NCBI GenBank assembly: GCA_031278575.1
Contig: JAITKD010000170.1
Span: forward strand, 1-13,762
Length of the DNA: 13,762 nucleotides
Origin: Spirochaetaceae bacterium
GTDB taxonomy: Bacteria; Spirochaetota; Spirochaetia; Treponematales; Breznakiellaceae
Direction of reading: 5' to 3'
Shown here piece by piece: positions 1 through 5,887 of this stretch (position 1 is the stretch's first letter; each line of letters opens with the position of its first letter). The notes under the pieces are model-generated. The model made no database searches. It was not told where the DNA came from and was given only the letters and a program-made list of their open reading frames with translations. A program made the translations under genes and the position numbers.

Positions 1-1
1 C

Positions 2-262
2 ATAGATCCCATTCCGCCGGGTAAAAAACCCGGGCGGAACAGCCAAGTTAGCTCCGGTGAAAAGACCGATTCCATAATGTTCTCCCGGGAAGCGGTGGAG
101 AAGGGAGATCTATACCATGCGATTGAACTGGCTGCCGCTGCCCCGGACCTCCGTTTGGATCGTATCGCGGAGCTCAAAGCGAAGATCAATGATCCGTCCT
201 ATTTGAATGATACCCTGATTAAAGCCACGGCGGATAAAATCATGGACGCCTTTGGGTTATAG
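2..262 (+). CDS. flgM: Anti-sigma-28 factor FlgM, 5' end outside window
   Basis: FlgM binds the flagellar sigma factor FliA (sigma-28) and holds late flagellar genes off until the hook-basal body can export it. The reading frame is open from the first base and already codes for a conserved FlgM N-terminal stretch (IDPIPPGKKPGR), so the true start lies upstream and the internal ATG at 77 is not the start. Perhaps ten residues or fewer are missing. The C-terminal half has the FlgM helices that contact sigma: SREAVEKGDLYHAIELA, then RIAELKAKINDPSY, then KATADKIMDAFG. The small size (86 residues visible) and the ending close to FALG/AFGL fit the family. A strong intrinsic terminator follows. The gene converges on the fliS-flgN-polA unit, keeping flagellar genes on both sides of polA. 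The identification rests on motif recognition, with no alignment run. Confidence 0.87.
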   Translation: MDPIPPGKKPGRNSQVSSGEKTDSIMFSREAVEKGDLYHAIELAAAAPDLRLDRIAELKAKINDPSYLNDTLIKATADKIMDAFGL

Positions 263-283
263 GACAAAATGAGATATAATGGG

Positions 284-310
284 GCGGAACCGGGGGGTTC
301 CGCTTTTTTT
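284..310 (+). terminator. Intrinsic terminator after flgM
   Basis: An 8-bp perfect stem, GCGGAACC paired with GGTTCCGC, has a GGGG loop and is followed directly by seven T. It starts 22 bases after the flgM stop, so it ends the flgM transcript. On the opposite strand the stem is preceded by, and not followed by, a U tract, so it should not terminate polA efficiently. Confidence 0.88.
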
Positions 311-363
311 ATTTACGAGGGGCGCCGGTTTTTCCGATCCGGAATGAGCCCCTGGAACGAGAG

Positions 364-390
364 ACCGGGGATGTTCCCGGGAACCCCGGT
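364..390. other. Hairpin downstream of polA, possible weak terminator
   Basis: The 7-bp arms ACCGGGG (364-370) and CCCCGGT (384-390) enclose a self-complementary core, TTCCCGGGAA. It lies about 45 bases beyond the polA stop. There is no T tract on either strand, so it could be an mRNA-stabilising 3' hairpin or a factor-dependent end. Apart from this and the flgM terminator, the 173-base stretch 263-435 shows no gene. Confidence 0.35.
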
Positions 391-435
391 TCGCCGAAAC
401 AGCGGCTATAAACGTATCGCAGGGGTTACGGCGGG

Positions 436-3282
436 CTAGTGGAAATCCCCCCAGCGTTTACCGGTTTCCACGCTGACCCTGAGGGGAACCTTGAGGGTAA
501 CGGCCCGTTCCATTTCCCGCCGGACCAATGCGGCGGCTTCGGCGGCGCCCTCCTCGGGAACCTCCAGGATAAGCTCGTCGTGGACCTGGAGCAAAAGCCG
601 GGCGGGGCTTTTTTGCGCGGTCAGGGCCTTGTCCAGGTTCAGCATGGCGGTCTTGACGATATCCGCGGCGGAACCCTGGATGGGGGTGTTCACCGCTACC
701 CGTTCCGCGGCGGCCTTTTCGGTTTTGTTCCGGGAGTTGATCCCCTGAATATACCGCCGGCGGCCCAGGATGGTGGAGGCGTACCCGGTTTGTTCGGTTT
801 TTTTGATAAGCTCCTCAATATAGGCGCGGATCCCCCGGTAGGTCTTAAAATAGGTCTCGATAAAGGCCGCGGCGCTGGTCCGGCTTATCCCCAATTCGTT
901 GGAAAGCCTGAAGGCGCTCATGCCGTACATGACCCCAAAGTTGATGGTTTTGGCGATCCGCCGTTCCGCCGGCTTGACCTGGTCTTCGGGGATCCCGAAA
1001 ATCAAGGCCGCGGTCCGGGCATGAACGTCTTTGCCCCCGGTAAAGGCGGCGATAAGGTTTTCGTCCTCCGAAAGATGGGCCAGGACCACCAGTTCTATCT
1101 GGCTGTAGTCCGCGGAGATCAGGACCTGCCCCGGGGCGGCGACAAAGGCTTCCCGGATCCGGCGGCCCTCCTCGTCCCGGATGGGGATGTTCTGGAGGTT
1201 CGGCTCCCGGCTGGAAAGGCGGCCCGTAGCGGTACCGGTCTGGACAAAGTGGGTGTGGATCCGGCCACGGGAATCGGCCATATCCGCCAGGGTGTCCACG
1301 TAGGTGGACTTGAGCTTCGCCAGGGTCCGGTGGCGGAGGATCAGCTCCGGCACCGGGTCCTCCCGGGCAAGCTCCTCCAGGACCGCCACGTCGGTGGAAT
1401 AGCCGGTTTTGGTCTTTTTCCCCGGCTTGAGCTTCCGTTCGGTAAAAAGCACCTCCTGGAGCTGTTTGGTGGAGGCCAGGTTGAACTCGCGGCCCACGAT
1501 TTTATAGGTGTCCCCCTGGATCCGGTCAAGCTCCCGGGAAAGCTCCGCCCCGTAATCCCGCAGGACCTTTCCCTCAACCTTGATCCCCGCACCCTCCATC
1601 TCCGCGAGGATAGGGAGAAGGGGCATTTCCAGATCGAGGAAAAGCCCCAGGGAACCGGTCCGTTGCAGCCGTCCCTCCAGAAAGGCTTTCATCCGTAAGG
1701 TGAGATCCGCGTCCTCCCCGGAATAACGGACCGCGGTGTCCAGGGGCACCGCGTCAAAGGTACCGCCCTTGGGAACTATGTCGTTGTAGGCCAGGGTGGC
1801 CGCCTTGAAGCGGAACGCCGCCAGGGAATCCAGGGAATAGTTGTTACGTTCCGGGTCGTCCACCCAGGCGGCCACCATGGTATCCCAGATCCTGCAGGAC
1901 CACCGGGGGATACCCCAGCCCCGGGAGACCTTGTAGTCGTATTTTGCGTTATGGGCGGCCACGGTCATGGCCGTATCCGAGAGGAGGGGGGCGATGAGTT
2001 CCCGGACTTTTGCCGGATCCAGGAAGGGGCTGCCGCCGCCGTGGGAAGCCAAGGGCACGTAAAAGGCCTCCTTGGGCCGGAGGGCCAGGGATATCCCGAT
2101 GGGCCGGGCGTTCCAGGCGTCCAGGGAATCGGTCTCAAAATCCAGGGCCAAAAGCCCCTGTTTTTTCGCCGCCCCCAGGATGTTTTCCAGATCGGAAAAT
2201 TCCAGGACCGCCCGGTAGGTTCCTTCCCCCAGCAGGGCGGGATCAAGGTTCCCTTCCGCTTCCCCGGAGGTTTCGCCGGGGCCCGCCGGGGCCGTTACCG
2301 GCAGGGCTTCGCCCTCCGCGGCCTTGGGGTCCAGTTCCAGGGCGATCCGGCGTATCCCCTCCCGGAGGAGGACCCGCGCGCCCGCGCCGCGGTCCAGGTT
2401 TTCCACCGAAAGGTCGTCGATACCGGCGATGGGGAGGGGGGCCGTTTCGTTCAGGGTGATGAGGGACTTGGCGAAATAGGCGCTTTCCCGGCCATCGGCC
2501 AATTTCTTGCCCACCGCCCCCTCAATGGCGGCAAGGTTTTGGTAGATCCCGTCCAGGGAACCGTAACGGGCCATGAGCTTGACCGCGGTCTTTTCCCCCA
2601 CCCCCCTGACCCCGGGCACATTGTCGGCGCTGTCCCCGATGAGGGCCAGGAGGTCCAGGACCTTGTCGGGGAGGACCCCCCATTCGGCCTTGACCTCGGC
2701 GGGCCCCACCAGCTCGTAGCCCCCCCGGGACGCGCCCCCGCCGGCTTCGGTCCGGACCGCCTTGGCGGGCCTGAGTTCATAGGTCCCCCGGCCCACCAAT
2801 TGGAGCAGGTCCTTGTCGGAGGAAAGGATATAACACCGCCGGTTTTCCCCCTGGCATCGCCGGGCCAGGGTGGCGATGATGTCGTCCGCCTCGTACCCCT
2901 CCGCCCGCAGCACCGGGACCCCCAGGGCCCTGAGGGTCTCTTCCACCAGGGGGACCTGGGCGTGGAGGTCCTCCGGGGCCTTCTGCCGGGTGGCCTTGTA
3001 CTCGGGGTATTGCCTATGCCGGAAGGTGAGCGCCGGGGAATCAAAGACCACCCCCAGCCGGAGGGGTCTTGGGGGCTTTTCCGCCTCGTCCACCCCCGGA
3101 GCCCCTTCGTCCAACAGGTTTATCAGGGTCCGGGCAAACCCAAAAAGGGCGGAGACGTTTTTCCCCGCGGAGTTCCGGAGGGGCCGGGACATAAAGGCAA
3201 AATAAGACCGGTATATGAGCCCATAGGCGTCAATAAGATAGAGAGGAGCCAAAGATTCGGCTTTTTTTCGCGATTCCGGCAT
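436..3282 (-). CDS. polA: DNA polymerase I, three-domain
   Basis: Full-length Pol I for Okazaki-fragment maturation and repair synthesis, with all three activities apparently intact. Counting from the GTG at 3291, the 5' nuclease covers about residues 1-325 (LIDAYGLIYRSYFAF, EGYEADDII, SSDKD, GDSADNVPGVRGVGEKTA). The 3'-5' proofreading exonuclease covers about 360-545, with DFET (D384, E386), HNAKYD (D452) and YSGEDAD (Y523, D527) all present. The polymerase domain follows, with motif A DYSQIELVVLAHLS near 728, motif B RRIAKTINFGVMYG near 777 and motif C QVHDELILEVP near 902. The 951-residue frame opens with GTG at 3291, but that codon abuts AAGGGG (3296-3291), which sits 8 bases before the ATG at 3282. 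I therefore prefer the ATG start (948 residues). It lies 37 bases downstream of the flgN-like gene on the same strand, so it may be co-transcribed with flagellar genes. Confidence 0.97.
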   Translation of the reverse strand: MPESRKKAESLAPLYLIDAYGLIYRSYFAFMSRPLRNSAGKNVSALFGFARTLINLLDEGAPGVDEAEKPPRPLRLGVVFDSPALTFRHRQYPEYKATRQKAPEDLHAQVPLVEETLRALGVPVLRAEGYEADDIIATLARRCQGENRRCYILSSDKDLLQLVGRGTYELRPAKAVRTEAGGGASRGGYELVGPAEVKAEWGVLPDKVLDLLALIGDSADNVPGVRGVGEKTAVKLMARYGSLDGIYQNLAAIEGAVGKKLADGRESAYFAKSLITLNETAPLPIAGIDDLSVENLDRGAGARVLLREGIRRIALELDPKAAEGEALPVTAPAGPGETSGEAEGNLDPALLGEGTYRAVLEFSDLENILGAAKKQGLLALDFETDSLDAWNARPIGISLALRPKEAFYVPLASHGGGSPFLDPAKVRELIAPLLSDTAMTVAAHNAKYDYKVSRGWGIPRWSCRIWDTMVAAWVDDPERNNYSLDSLAAFRFKAATLAYNDIVPKGGTFDAVPLDTAVRYSGEDADLTLRMKAFLEGRLQRTGSLGLFLDLEMPLLPILAEMEGAGIKVEGKVLRDYGAELSRELDRIQGDTYKIVGREFNLASTKQLQEVLFTERKLKPGKKTKTGYSTDVAVLEELAREDPVPELILRHRTLAKLKSTYVDTLADMADSRGRIHTHFVQTGTATGRLSSREPNLQNIPIRDEEGRRIREAFVAAPGQVLISADYSQIELVVLAHLSEDENLIAAFTGGKDVHARTAALIFGIPEDQVKPAERRIAKTINFGVMYGMSAFRLSNELGISRTSAAAFIETYFKTYRGIRAYIEELIKKTEQTGYASTILGRRRYIQGINSRNKTEKAAAERVAVNTPIQGSAADIVKTAMLNLDKALTAQKSPARLLLQVHDELILEVPEEGAAEAAALVRREMERAVTLKVPLRVSVETGKRWGDFH

Positions 3283-3319
3283 GGAAGACACCCCTTGGCG
3301 GACCGGCTTTTCCTCCCGG

Positions 3320-3820
3320 TTAACCGCTGATATCCAGAAAAGAGGGAACGCCCGAATCCGCGTGTATTGAAGGCCGTCCGATAAAGGGATTCCCCTGCAA
3401 ACTTTTTATTTCGGAACGGATCTGGGTCATCCTGGTGGAGAGGAGTTCCCTGTTGCGTTTCATCCGTATCACCGCCTCGGTTTTAAGCCCCTCCACCACG
3501 GATTTTAGTTCCGGTACCTCCCGGGCATCTTCTTTGGGGAAGGCCGACCGGTACATATGGTCCAGGGGATCGATCACCTTCTGGATGGAAAAAATATCCC
3601 CCAGGATCTTCTCTTCCAGGTCCACATGAGAGAGAAGCTGCTCGGTATTACCCTGTTCTATCACATTTTTTTGGGTGTCCAGAACCTCCAGGTATCGCCT
3701 GAACCGGTTCCGCTGTTCCAAAAGCAGATCCCGAAACCGTTTAAGCACCGCCACCCGTTGGTTCATTTCTTCCGGAGAAATCGCCGGCTCCGTTATCTCC
3801 CGGTTATGGTTCATCCCCAT
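3320..3820 (-). CDS. FlgN-like flagellar export chaperone
   Basis: A small helical protein of about 166 residues. The stretch from LLLEQRNRFRRYLEVLD through EQGNTEQLLSHVDLEEKI matches the FlgN pattern: a heptad-rich helix, then a repeated x-x-G-N/D-x-x-x-L segment, then a second long helix ending near LLSTRMTQIRSEIK. FlgN proteins chaperone the hook-filament junction proteins FlgK and FlgL in the cytoplasm before export. Its position directly behind fliS (4-base gap from the fliS stop) supports an export-chaperone role. The start is uncertain: a TTG at 3835 overlaps fliS and has no ribosome site, and ATGs at 3820 and 3814 follow the stop. AAGAAG is at better spacing for 3814 (6 bases). The C-terminus (NPFIGRPSIHADSG...) is low complexity and not FlgN-specific. 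FlgN family membership is inferred from pattern only. The alternative is an unnamed spirochaetal flagellum-associated coiled-coil protein. Confidence 0.7.
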   Translation of the reverse strand: MGMNHNREITEPAISPEEMNQRVAVLKRFRDLLLEQRNRFRRYLEVLDTQKNVIEQGNTEQLLSHVDLEEKILGDIFSIQKVIDPLDHMYRSAFPKEDAREVPELKSVVEGLKTEAVIRMKRNRELLSTRMTQIRSEIKSLQGNPFIGRPSIHADSGVPSFLDISG

Positions 3821-3824
3821 CTTC

Positions 3825-4271
3825 TTAACCGGCAATGTTGATACCCGCCGAAGGCCGGCTTGCCCCTTCGGAGTTGTTTTTGGCGATAACTTCGACCCAG
3901 GTATTCCGCAGATCCTTTATCATGGAACGGACATTGTCGATCCGTTTAACGTCCTGGGCGATATTGGCCTCCAAAAGCTCCTGGTTAAACCAAGTATACA
4001 GGGCAAAAAGGTTTTTGGCAATATCCCCCCCCTGTTCAAAATCCAGGGAAACCATCAATTCGGTAATAATTTCCTGGGTTTTTACCACCGCTTTTCCGAT
4101 CCCTTCAATTCTGGCGGGATCCTTTTTCCCCGCGGCATTGAGGGTAAGCAGTTCCATACCGTGATCAAGCTGCTTTATCGCCCCATCATACAGCATGATG
4201 ATAAGCTGCCCCTGACTCGCGGTTTTTATCCTGGTCTCCCGGTAAGCGGATAATGCGTTGGTATATGCCAT
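3825..4271 (-). CDS. fliS: Flagellin export chaperone FliS
   Basis: FliS binds the C-terminus of flagellin in the cytoplasm, prevents premature polymerisation and hands it to the flagellar export gate. The N-terminus MAYTNALSAYRETRIKTAS, followed by QGQLIIMLYDGAIKQLD, is diagnostic of the family, and the rest is helical with the usual FDFEQGG/NLFALYTW-type segment. At 148 residues it is slightly longer than the common 125-135 because of a short tail. The ATG at 4271 is chosen over an upstream start at 4304 because the family begins MAYxNA and AGAGG lies 7 bases upstream. It heads the minus-strand run fliS > flgN-like > polA. Flagellin genes are not in the window. Confidence 0.95.
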   Translation of the reverse strand: MAYTNALSAYRETRIKTASQGQLIIMLYDGAIKQLDHGMELLTLNAAGKKDPARIEGIGKAVVKTQEIITELMVSLDFEQGGDIAKNLFALYTWFNQELLEANIAQDVKRIDNVRSMIKDLRNTWVEVIAKNNSEGASRPSAGINIAG

Positions 4272-4290
4272 AATGATCCTCTCTATAATA

Positions 4291-4383
4291 TACCGATAAA
4301 TCAATACCCGGAGCCCGCCTATCGAATTTTTAAAAAAATAAATTTATCCCCTGGGCTTTAGGTATTCTCTTTACTTATCGGTA
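4291..4383. repeat. Inverted repeat TACCGATAA / TTATCGGTA
   Basis: TACCGATAA at 4291-4299 is exactly inverted as TTATCGGTA at 4375-4383, about 75 bases apart. The right copy contains the candidate sigma-28 -10 box read leftwards. The left copy, read rightwards, has no matching -35 box (ATGATCCT at the required place), so it is probably not a second sigma-28 promoter. The pair could form a long hairpin in the fliS leader or be two binding sites. Confidence 0.45.
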
Positions 4384-4401
4384 TCCCTAAGATTATCTTA
4401 A
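4375..4401 (-). promoter_or_regulatory. Candidate sigma-28 promoter for fliS operon
   Basis: Reading the minus strand, TTAAGATA is followed 11 bases later by ACCGATAA. Compared with the sigma-28 consensus TAAAGTTT-N11-GCCGATAA, this is 5 of 8 in the -35 box and 7 of 8 in the -10 box with exact spacing. Transcription would start near 4368, giving a leader of about 97 bases before fliS. A late flagellar chaperone is the kind of gene expected under FliA/FlgM control. It is a sequence match only. Confidence 0.55.
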
Positions 4402-4438
4402 GAAAATTTTTAAAAAAAATCTATAATAATAGAACTAT

Positions 4439-4453
4439 AACAAAACTTTTGTT
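4439..4453. repeat. Perfect palindrome AACAAAA-C-TTTTGTT
   Basis: The 7-bp arms around a single C form an uninterrupted palindrome, followed by five more T (4454-4458). It lies about 55 bases upstream of the promoter for the His-rich gene. It could be an operator. A hairpin is unlikely because no loop is possible without opening the stem. Confidence 0.4.
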
Positions 4454-4507
4454 TTTTTGCAGTACCGCCTTGGATATGGATTTGAATTTGCGATGCGGCA
4501 ATGCGTG

Positions 4508-4536
4508 TTGATTTTTCCCCCAAGAAGGTTTAAAAT
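4508..4536 (+). promoter_or_regulatory. Sigma-70-type promoter for nickel cassette
   Basis: TTGATT (4508-4513) and TAAAAT (4531-4536) are separated by 17 bases, 4 of 6 and 5 of 6 matches to consensus at ideal spacing. The predicted start near 4543 gives a leader of about 88 bases before the ATG at 4631, which contains the inverted repeat at 4555-4572. Confidence 0.55.
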
Positions 4537-4554
4537 TTCCCTGTCGAGATTTTC

Positions 4555-4572
4555 CCAAAACTTCAGTTTTGG
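4555..4572. repeat. Inverted repeat CCAAAAC-TTCA-GTTTTGG
   Basis: The 7-bp arms enclose a 4-base loop, with TTTTC and AAAAG outside the arms extending the symmetry past one unpaired C. Placed at about +12 to +30 of the predicted transcript, it could be a repressor operator or a leader hairpin controlling the nickel cassette. It shares the CAAAACTT start with the palindrome at 4439-4453. Confidence 0.45.
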
Positions 4573-4630
4573 AAAAGGTTCTGTTATCATGGTGTTTGTT
4601 CATAAACCTAAACCAAAAGGAGCAGCGATT

Positions 4631-4960
4631 ATGCACGAAGATCACCATCACCACGGACATGAATCACCGGACCAGGGTTCCCATGACCATGAACACGCCC
4701 ATAACGACCCGTACCCCCATAGTCATTCCCACCCCCATACCCACGGGCCGGTGGACATCGCCCGGATAAAGACCCTGCTGGGTTATATGCTGGAGCATAA
4801 CCGGGAGCATACCGGGGAACTGGGTTCCCTGGCCCACGAGCTTCGTCACGCCGGCCTTGACGGGGCCGCGGATACCCTCGACGGCGGGGTTAAGGACTTT
4901 GACCGGGGTAATGAAAAACTCGCGGAAGCCCTGGAGCTTATCCGGGGGGAGAACCCCTGA
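4631..4960 (+). CDS. Histidine-rich putative nickel-binding protein
   Basis: A 109-residue cytoplasmic protein with no signal peptide. Its first 39 residues contain 15 histidines mixed with Asp, Glu, Ser and Pro (HEDHHHHGHE, HDHEHAH, HSHSHPHTH), a composition typical of nickel storage/delivery tails such as those of HypB, SlyD and CooJ. From about residue 44 the protein becomes a compact helical domain (KTLLGYMLEHNREHTGELG, AHELRHAG, then KDFDRGNEKLAEALELI) with four more histidines. I recall similar helical domains in other anaerobes but cannot give a family name with certainty. The ATG at 4631 is preceded by AAAAGGAG at 8-base spacing, and an in-frame ATG at 4589 has a poorer site. Its stop overlaps the cooT start by one base (TGATG), so translation is probably coupled and the two act together. 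A metal-buffer role is inferred, and the metal could also be zinc or cobalt. Confidence 0.83.
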   Translation: MHEDHHHHGHESPDQGSHDHEHAHNDPYPHSHSHPHTHGPVDIARIKTLLGYMLEHNREHTGELGSLAHELRHAGLDGAADTLDGGVKDFDRGNEKLAEALELIRGENP

Positions 4961-5205
4961 TGTGCCTTTCCACGGTATACGAACTGGGCGCGGCCGGGGT
5001 TAAACGGGTCCTCTGCGAATACACCAGCGCTATCGCGGTCGCCGGGGATACCGTTACCCTGACCGACCTTATGGGTAAGGAACTTTGTGTTACCGGTACC
5101 CTGCAAAGCGTGGATCTGGTAAAAAACACGATCATCATCCGTCCCAAGGAAGAAAAAACGCCGGGGGCCTTCCATGAAATACGAAATGATCCGGGAAATC
5201 TTTAA
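4960..5205 (+). CDS. cooT: CooT family nickel-binding accessory protein
   Basis: A small CooT-family protein. In Rhodospirillum rubrum, CooT is a dimeric nickel-binding protein needed for nickel loading of CO dehydrogenase, and Cys2 at the N-terminus is the metal ligand. Here the N-terminus is MCLSTVYE, preserving Cys2. The family signature follows: VKRVLCEYTSAI, GDTVTLTDLMGKE, VTGTLQSVDLVKNTIII. Residues 1 to about 66 correspond to a whole CooT. The last 15 or so read on into the start of the next gene and are probably a family-atypical extension. Start and stop are translationally coupled to the His-rich gene. No CO dehydrogenase, acetyl-CoA synthase or hydrogenase gene lies in this window, so the client enzyme is unknown. 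The family call is confident, and the client is inferred. Confidence 0.88.
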   Translation: MCLSTVYELGAAGVKRVLCEYTSAIAVAGDTVTLTDLMGKELCVTGTLQSVDLVKNTIIIRPKEEKTPGAFHEIRNDPGNL

Positions 5206-5413
5206 TTCCTGCGGGAACAGCCGGATGCGGGATGTGGATATTCGGGAAATCGAAACCGCCGATGTGGATTCCGTGGTCAAGGCATTCCTTTCCGGCAAAG
5301 AGGCGCGCTGTAAAAAAACGGTACTACCCAAGGGGCGTCTTATTTTCGATATAGAATCCGGCGGCTTCATCCAGCGCGTCTCCTTTACCCCCAGCCGCCT
5401 TAACGAGGAATGA
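5174..5413 (+). CDS. Small protein of unknown function in cooT cassette
   Basis: A 79-residue protein that I do not recognise. It starts with MKYEMIREIFNSC and continues with an acidic stretch (RDVDIREIETADVDSVV). It then has a basic segment with Cys46, and a beta-rich C-terminus (RLIFDIESGGFIQRVSFTP). It contains two cysteines (13 and 46), no histidine cluster and no membrane segment. It overlaps the 3' end of cooT by 32 bases in another frame. The ribosome site is weak (GGGGG 6-7 bases before the ATG), suggesting coupling to cooT translation. Codon use resembles the neighbours and the frame ends cleanly, so I take it as real. Its place after a His-rich protein and CooT points to nickel-enzyme maturation, which is inference from context. 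Confidence 0.68.
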   Translation: MKYEMIREIFNSCGNSRMRDVDIREIETADVDSVVKAFLSGKEARCKKTVLPKGRLIFDIESGGFIQRVSFTPSRLNEE

Positions 5414-5477
5414 GGCGCGGAGGTAAGCCCTTCAGCCCCGCTCAGTTTCCCCCTCCTGGCCGGTTTCATGGCGCCGG

Positions 5478-5506
5478 TTGAATTCCTCCTAAAAATTCTT
5501 TACTAT
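5478..5506 (+). promoter_or_regulatory. Sigma-70-type promoter of the Rpn remnant
   Basis: TTGAAT (5478-5483) and TACTAT (5501-5506) are separated by 17 bases. The predicted start near 5513 lies just ahead of the GGAG ribosome site and GTG of the remnant gene. It is probably the original promoter of that gene, retained after the coding region decayed. Confidence 0.45.
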
Positions 5507-5526
5507 ATATAAAAACGGAGTATGCG

Positions 5527-5796
5527 GTGGGCGTAAACCGCAAATATAAAGACAGCCTATTCTCCTGGTCGTCCTGATCGAACGCCGGTCCACGGTGAAC
5601 GAATATGCTTTTGACTGAATGGAATTGGGATGACGCCCTTGCCGTTCAGCGGGAGGAGGGCCTGGAGGAAGGCATGGCAAAGGGCCGGCAGGAGGCTGCT
5701 GCCGAATATGCGGAACAGATCCGGCAAATTCAGGAACAAATTCGACGGTTGGAGGAGGAAAACCGCCGGCTGCGGGGGGGGTATAACATAATTTGA
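5527..5796 (+). pseudogene. Internally deleted Rpn / PD-(D/E)XK putative transposase
   Basis: The remains of a gene of the Rpn family (recombination-promoting nuclease / putative transposase, PD-(D/E)XK fold). A GTG at 5527 with GGAG six bases upstream begins VGVNRKYKDSLFSW, typical of the N-terminus of this family, then stops at 5575. A second frame encodes VLIERRSTVNEYAFD and stops. The first frame resumes at 5605 with MLLTEWNWDDALAVQREEG, the characteristic C-terminal region, ending in a charged coiled coil (EYAEQIRQIQEQIRRLEEEN). A whole family member is roughly 250-300 residues, so most of the nuclease domain has been lost and the ends are joined out of frame. The segment from 5605 is open for 63 codons but lacks a ribosome site. 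Assignment is from recalled family patterns. Confidence 0.68.
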
Positions 5797-5830
5797 GGGG
5801 CGCGTTGGGGGGTAAACCGCCCCGGTTTTT
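5797..5830 (+). terminator. Probable intrinsic terminator after Rpn remnant
   Basis: GGGGCG (5797-5802) pairs with CGCCCC (5818-5823) around a 15-base loop, and GGTTTTT follows directly. It begins at the end of the remnant reading frame, insulating the downstream genes from readthrough. Confidence 0.55.
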
Positions 5831-5852
5831 GCCGCCTCCTTTCCGTGTCCCC

Positions 5853-5881
5853 TTGATATTCCGTCTCTAAAAATACATACT
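5853..5881 (+). promoter_or_regulatory. Candidate promoter giving a leaderless transcript
   Basis: TTGATA (5853-5858) and CATACT (5876-5881) are separated by 17 bases. The expected start of transcription, about 7 bases beyond, coincides with the ATG at 5888. Confidence 0.42.
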
Positions 5882-5887
5882 GATAAT

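Larger units (their letters stand above)
4272..4630. other. AT-rich divergent intergenic region
   Basis: This 359-base stretch between divergently transcribed fliS and the nickel cassette contains no convincing gene. It is markedly AT-rich (runs of A and T at 4327-4345 and 4404-4421) against a GC-rich background. It holds the candidate sigma-28 promoter to the left, a sigma-70-type promoter to the right, two short palindromes and the TACCGATAA inverted repeat. Open frames crossing it lack ribosome sites and coding character. Confidence 0.7.

Noticed and set aside
77-262. ATG at 77 as the start of a 61-residue gene
   Set aside because: The frame is open to the window edge and the upstream codons match the conserved FlgM N-terminus, so this Met is internal.
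439-1698. 419-codon open frame opposite the polA 3' half
   Set aside because: It is a shadow of polA caused by GC-rich codon use: Gly/Pro-rich, without recognisable motifs or a ribosome site. The polA frame has complete family motifs across this stretch.
1951-3330. 459-codon open frame opposite the polA 5' half
   Set aside because: Antisense shadow of the 5' nuclease and exonuclease domains, with biased composition and no family signature.
4292-4299. Rightward sigma-28 promoter using ACCGATAA on the plus strand
   Set aside because: The -35 box position 11 bases upstream reads ATGATCCT, which does not resemble TAAAGTTT.
4846-5469. 207-codon minus-strand frame across cooT and the unknown gene
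   Set aside because: Lies opposite three plus-strand genes with better starts and a clear CooT signature. No motif in the antisense product.
5460-5480. CCGG...CCGG hairpin after the nickel cassette as a terminator
   Set aside because: The arms pair poorly and no T tract follows, so I could not support a terminator for the cassette.
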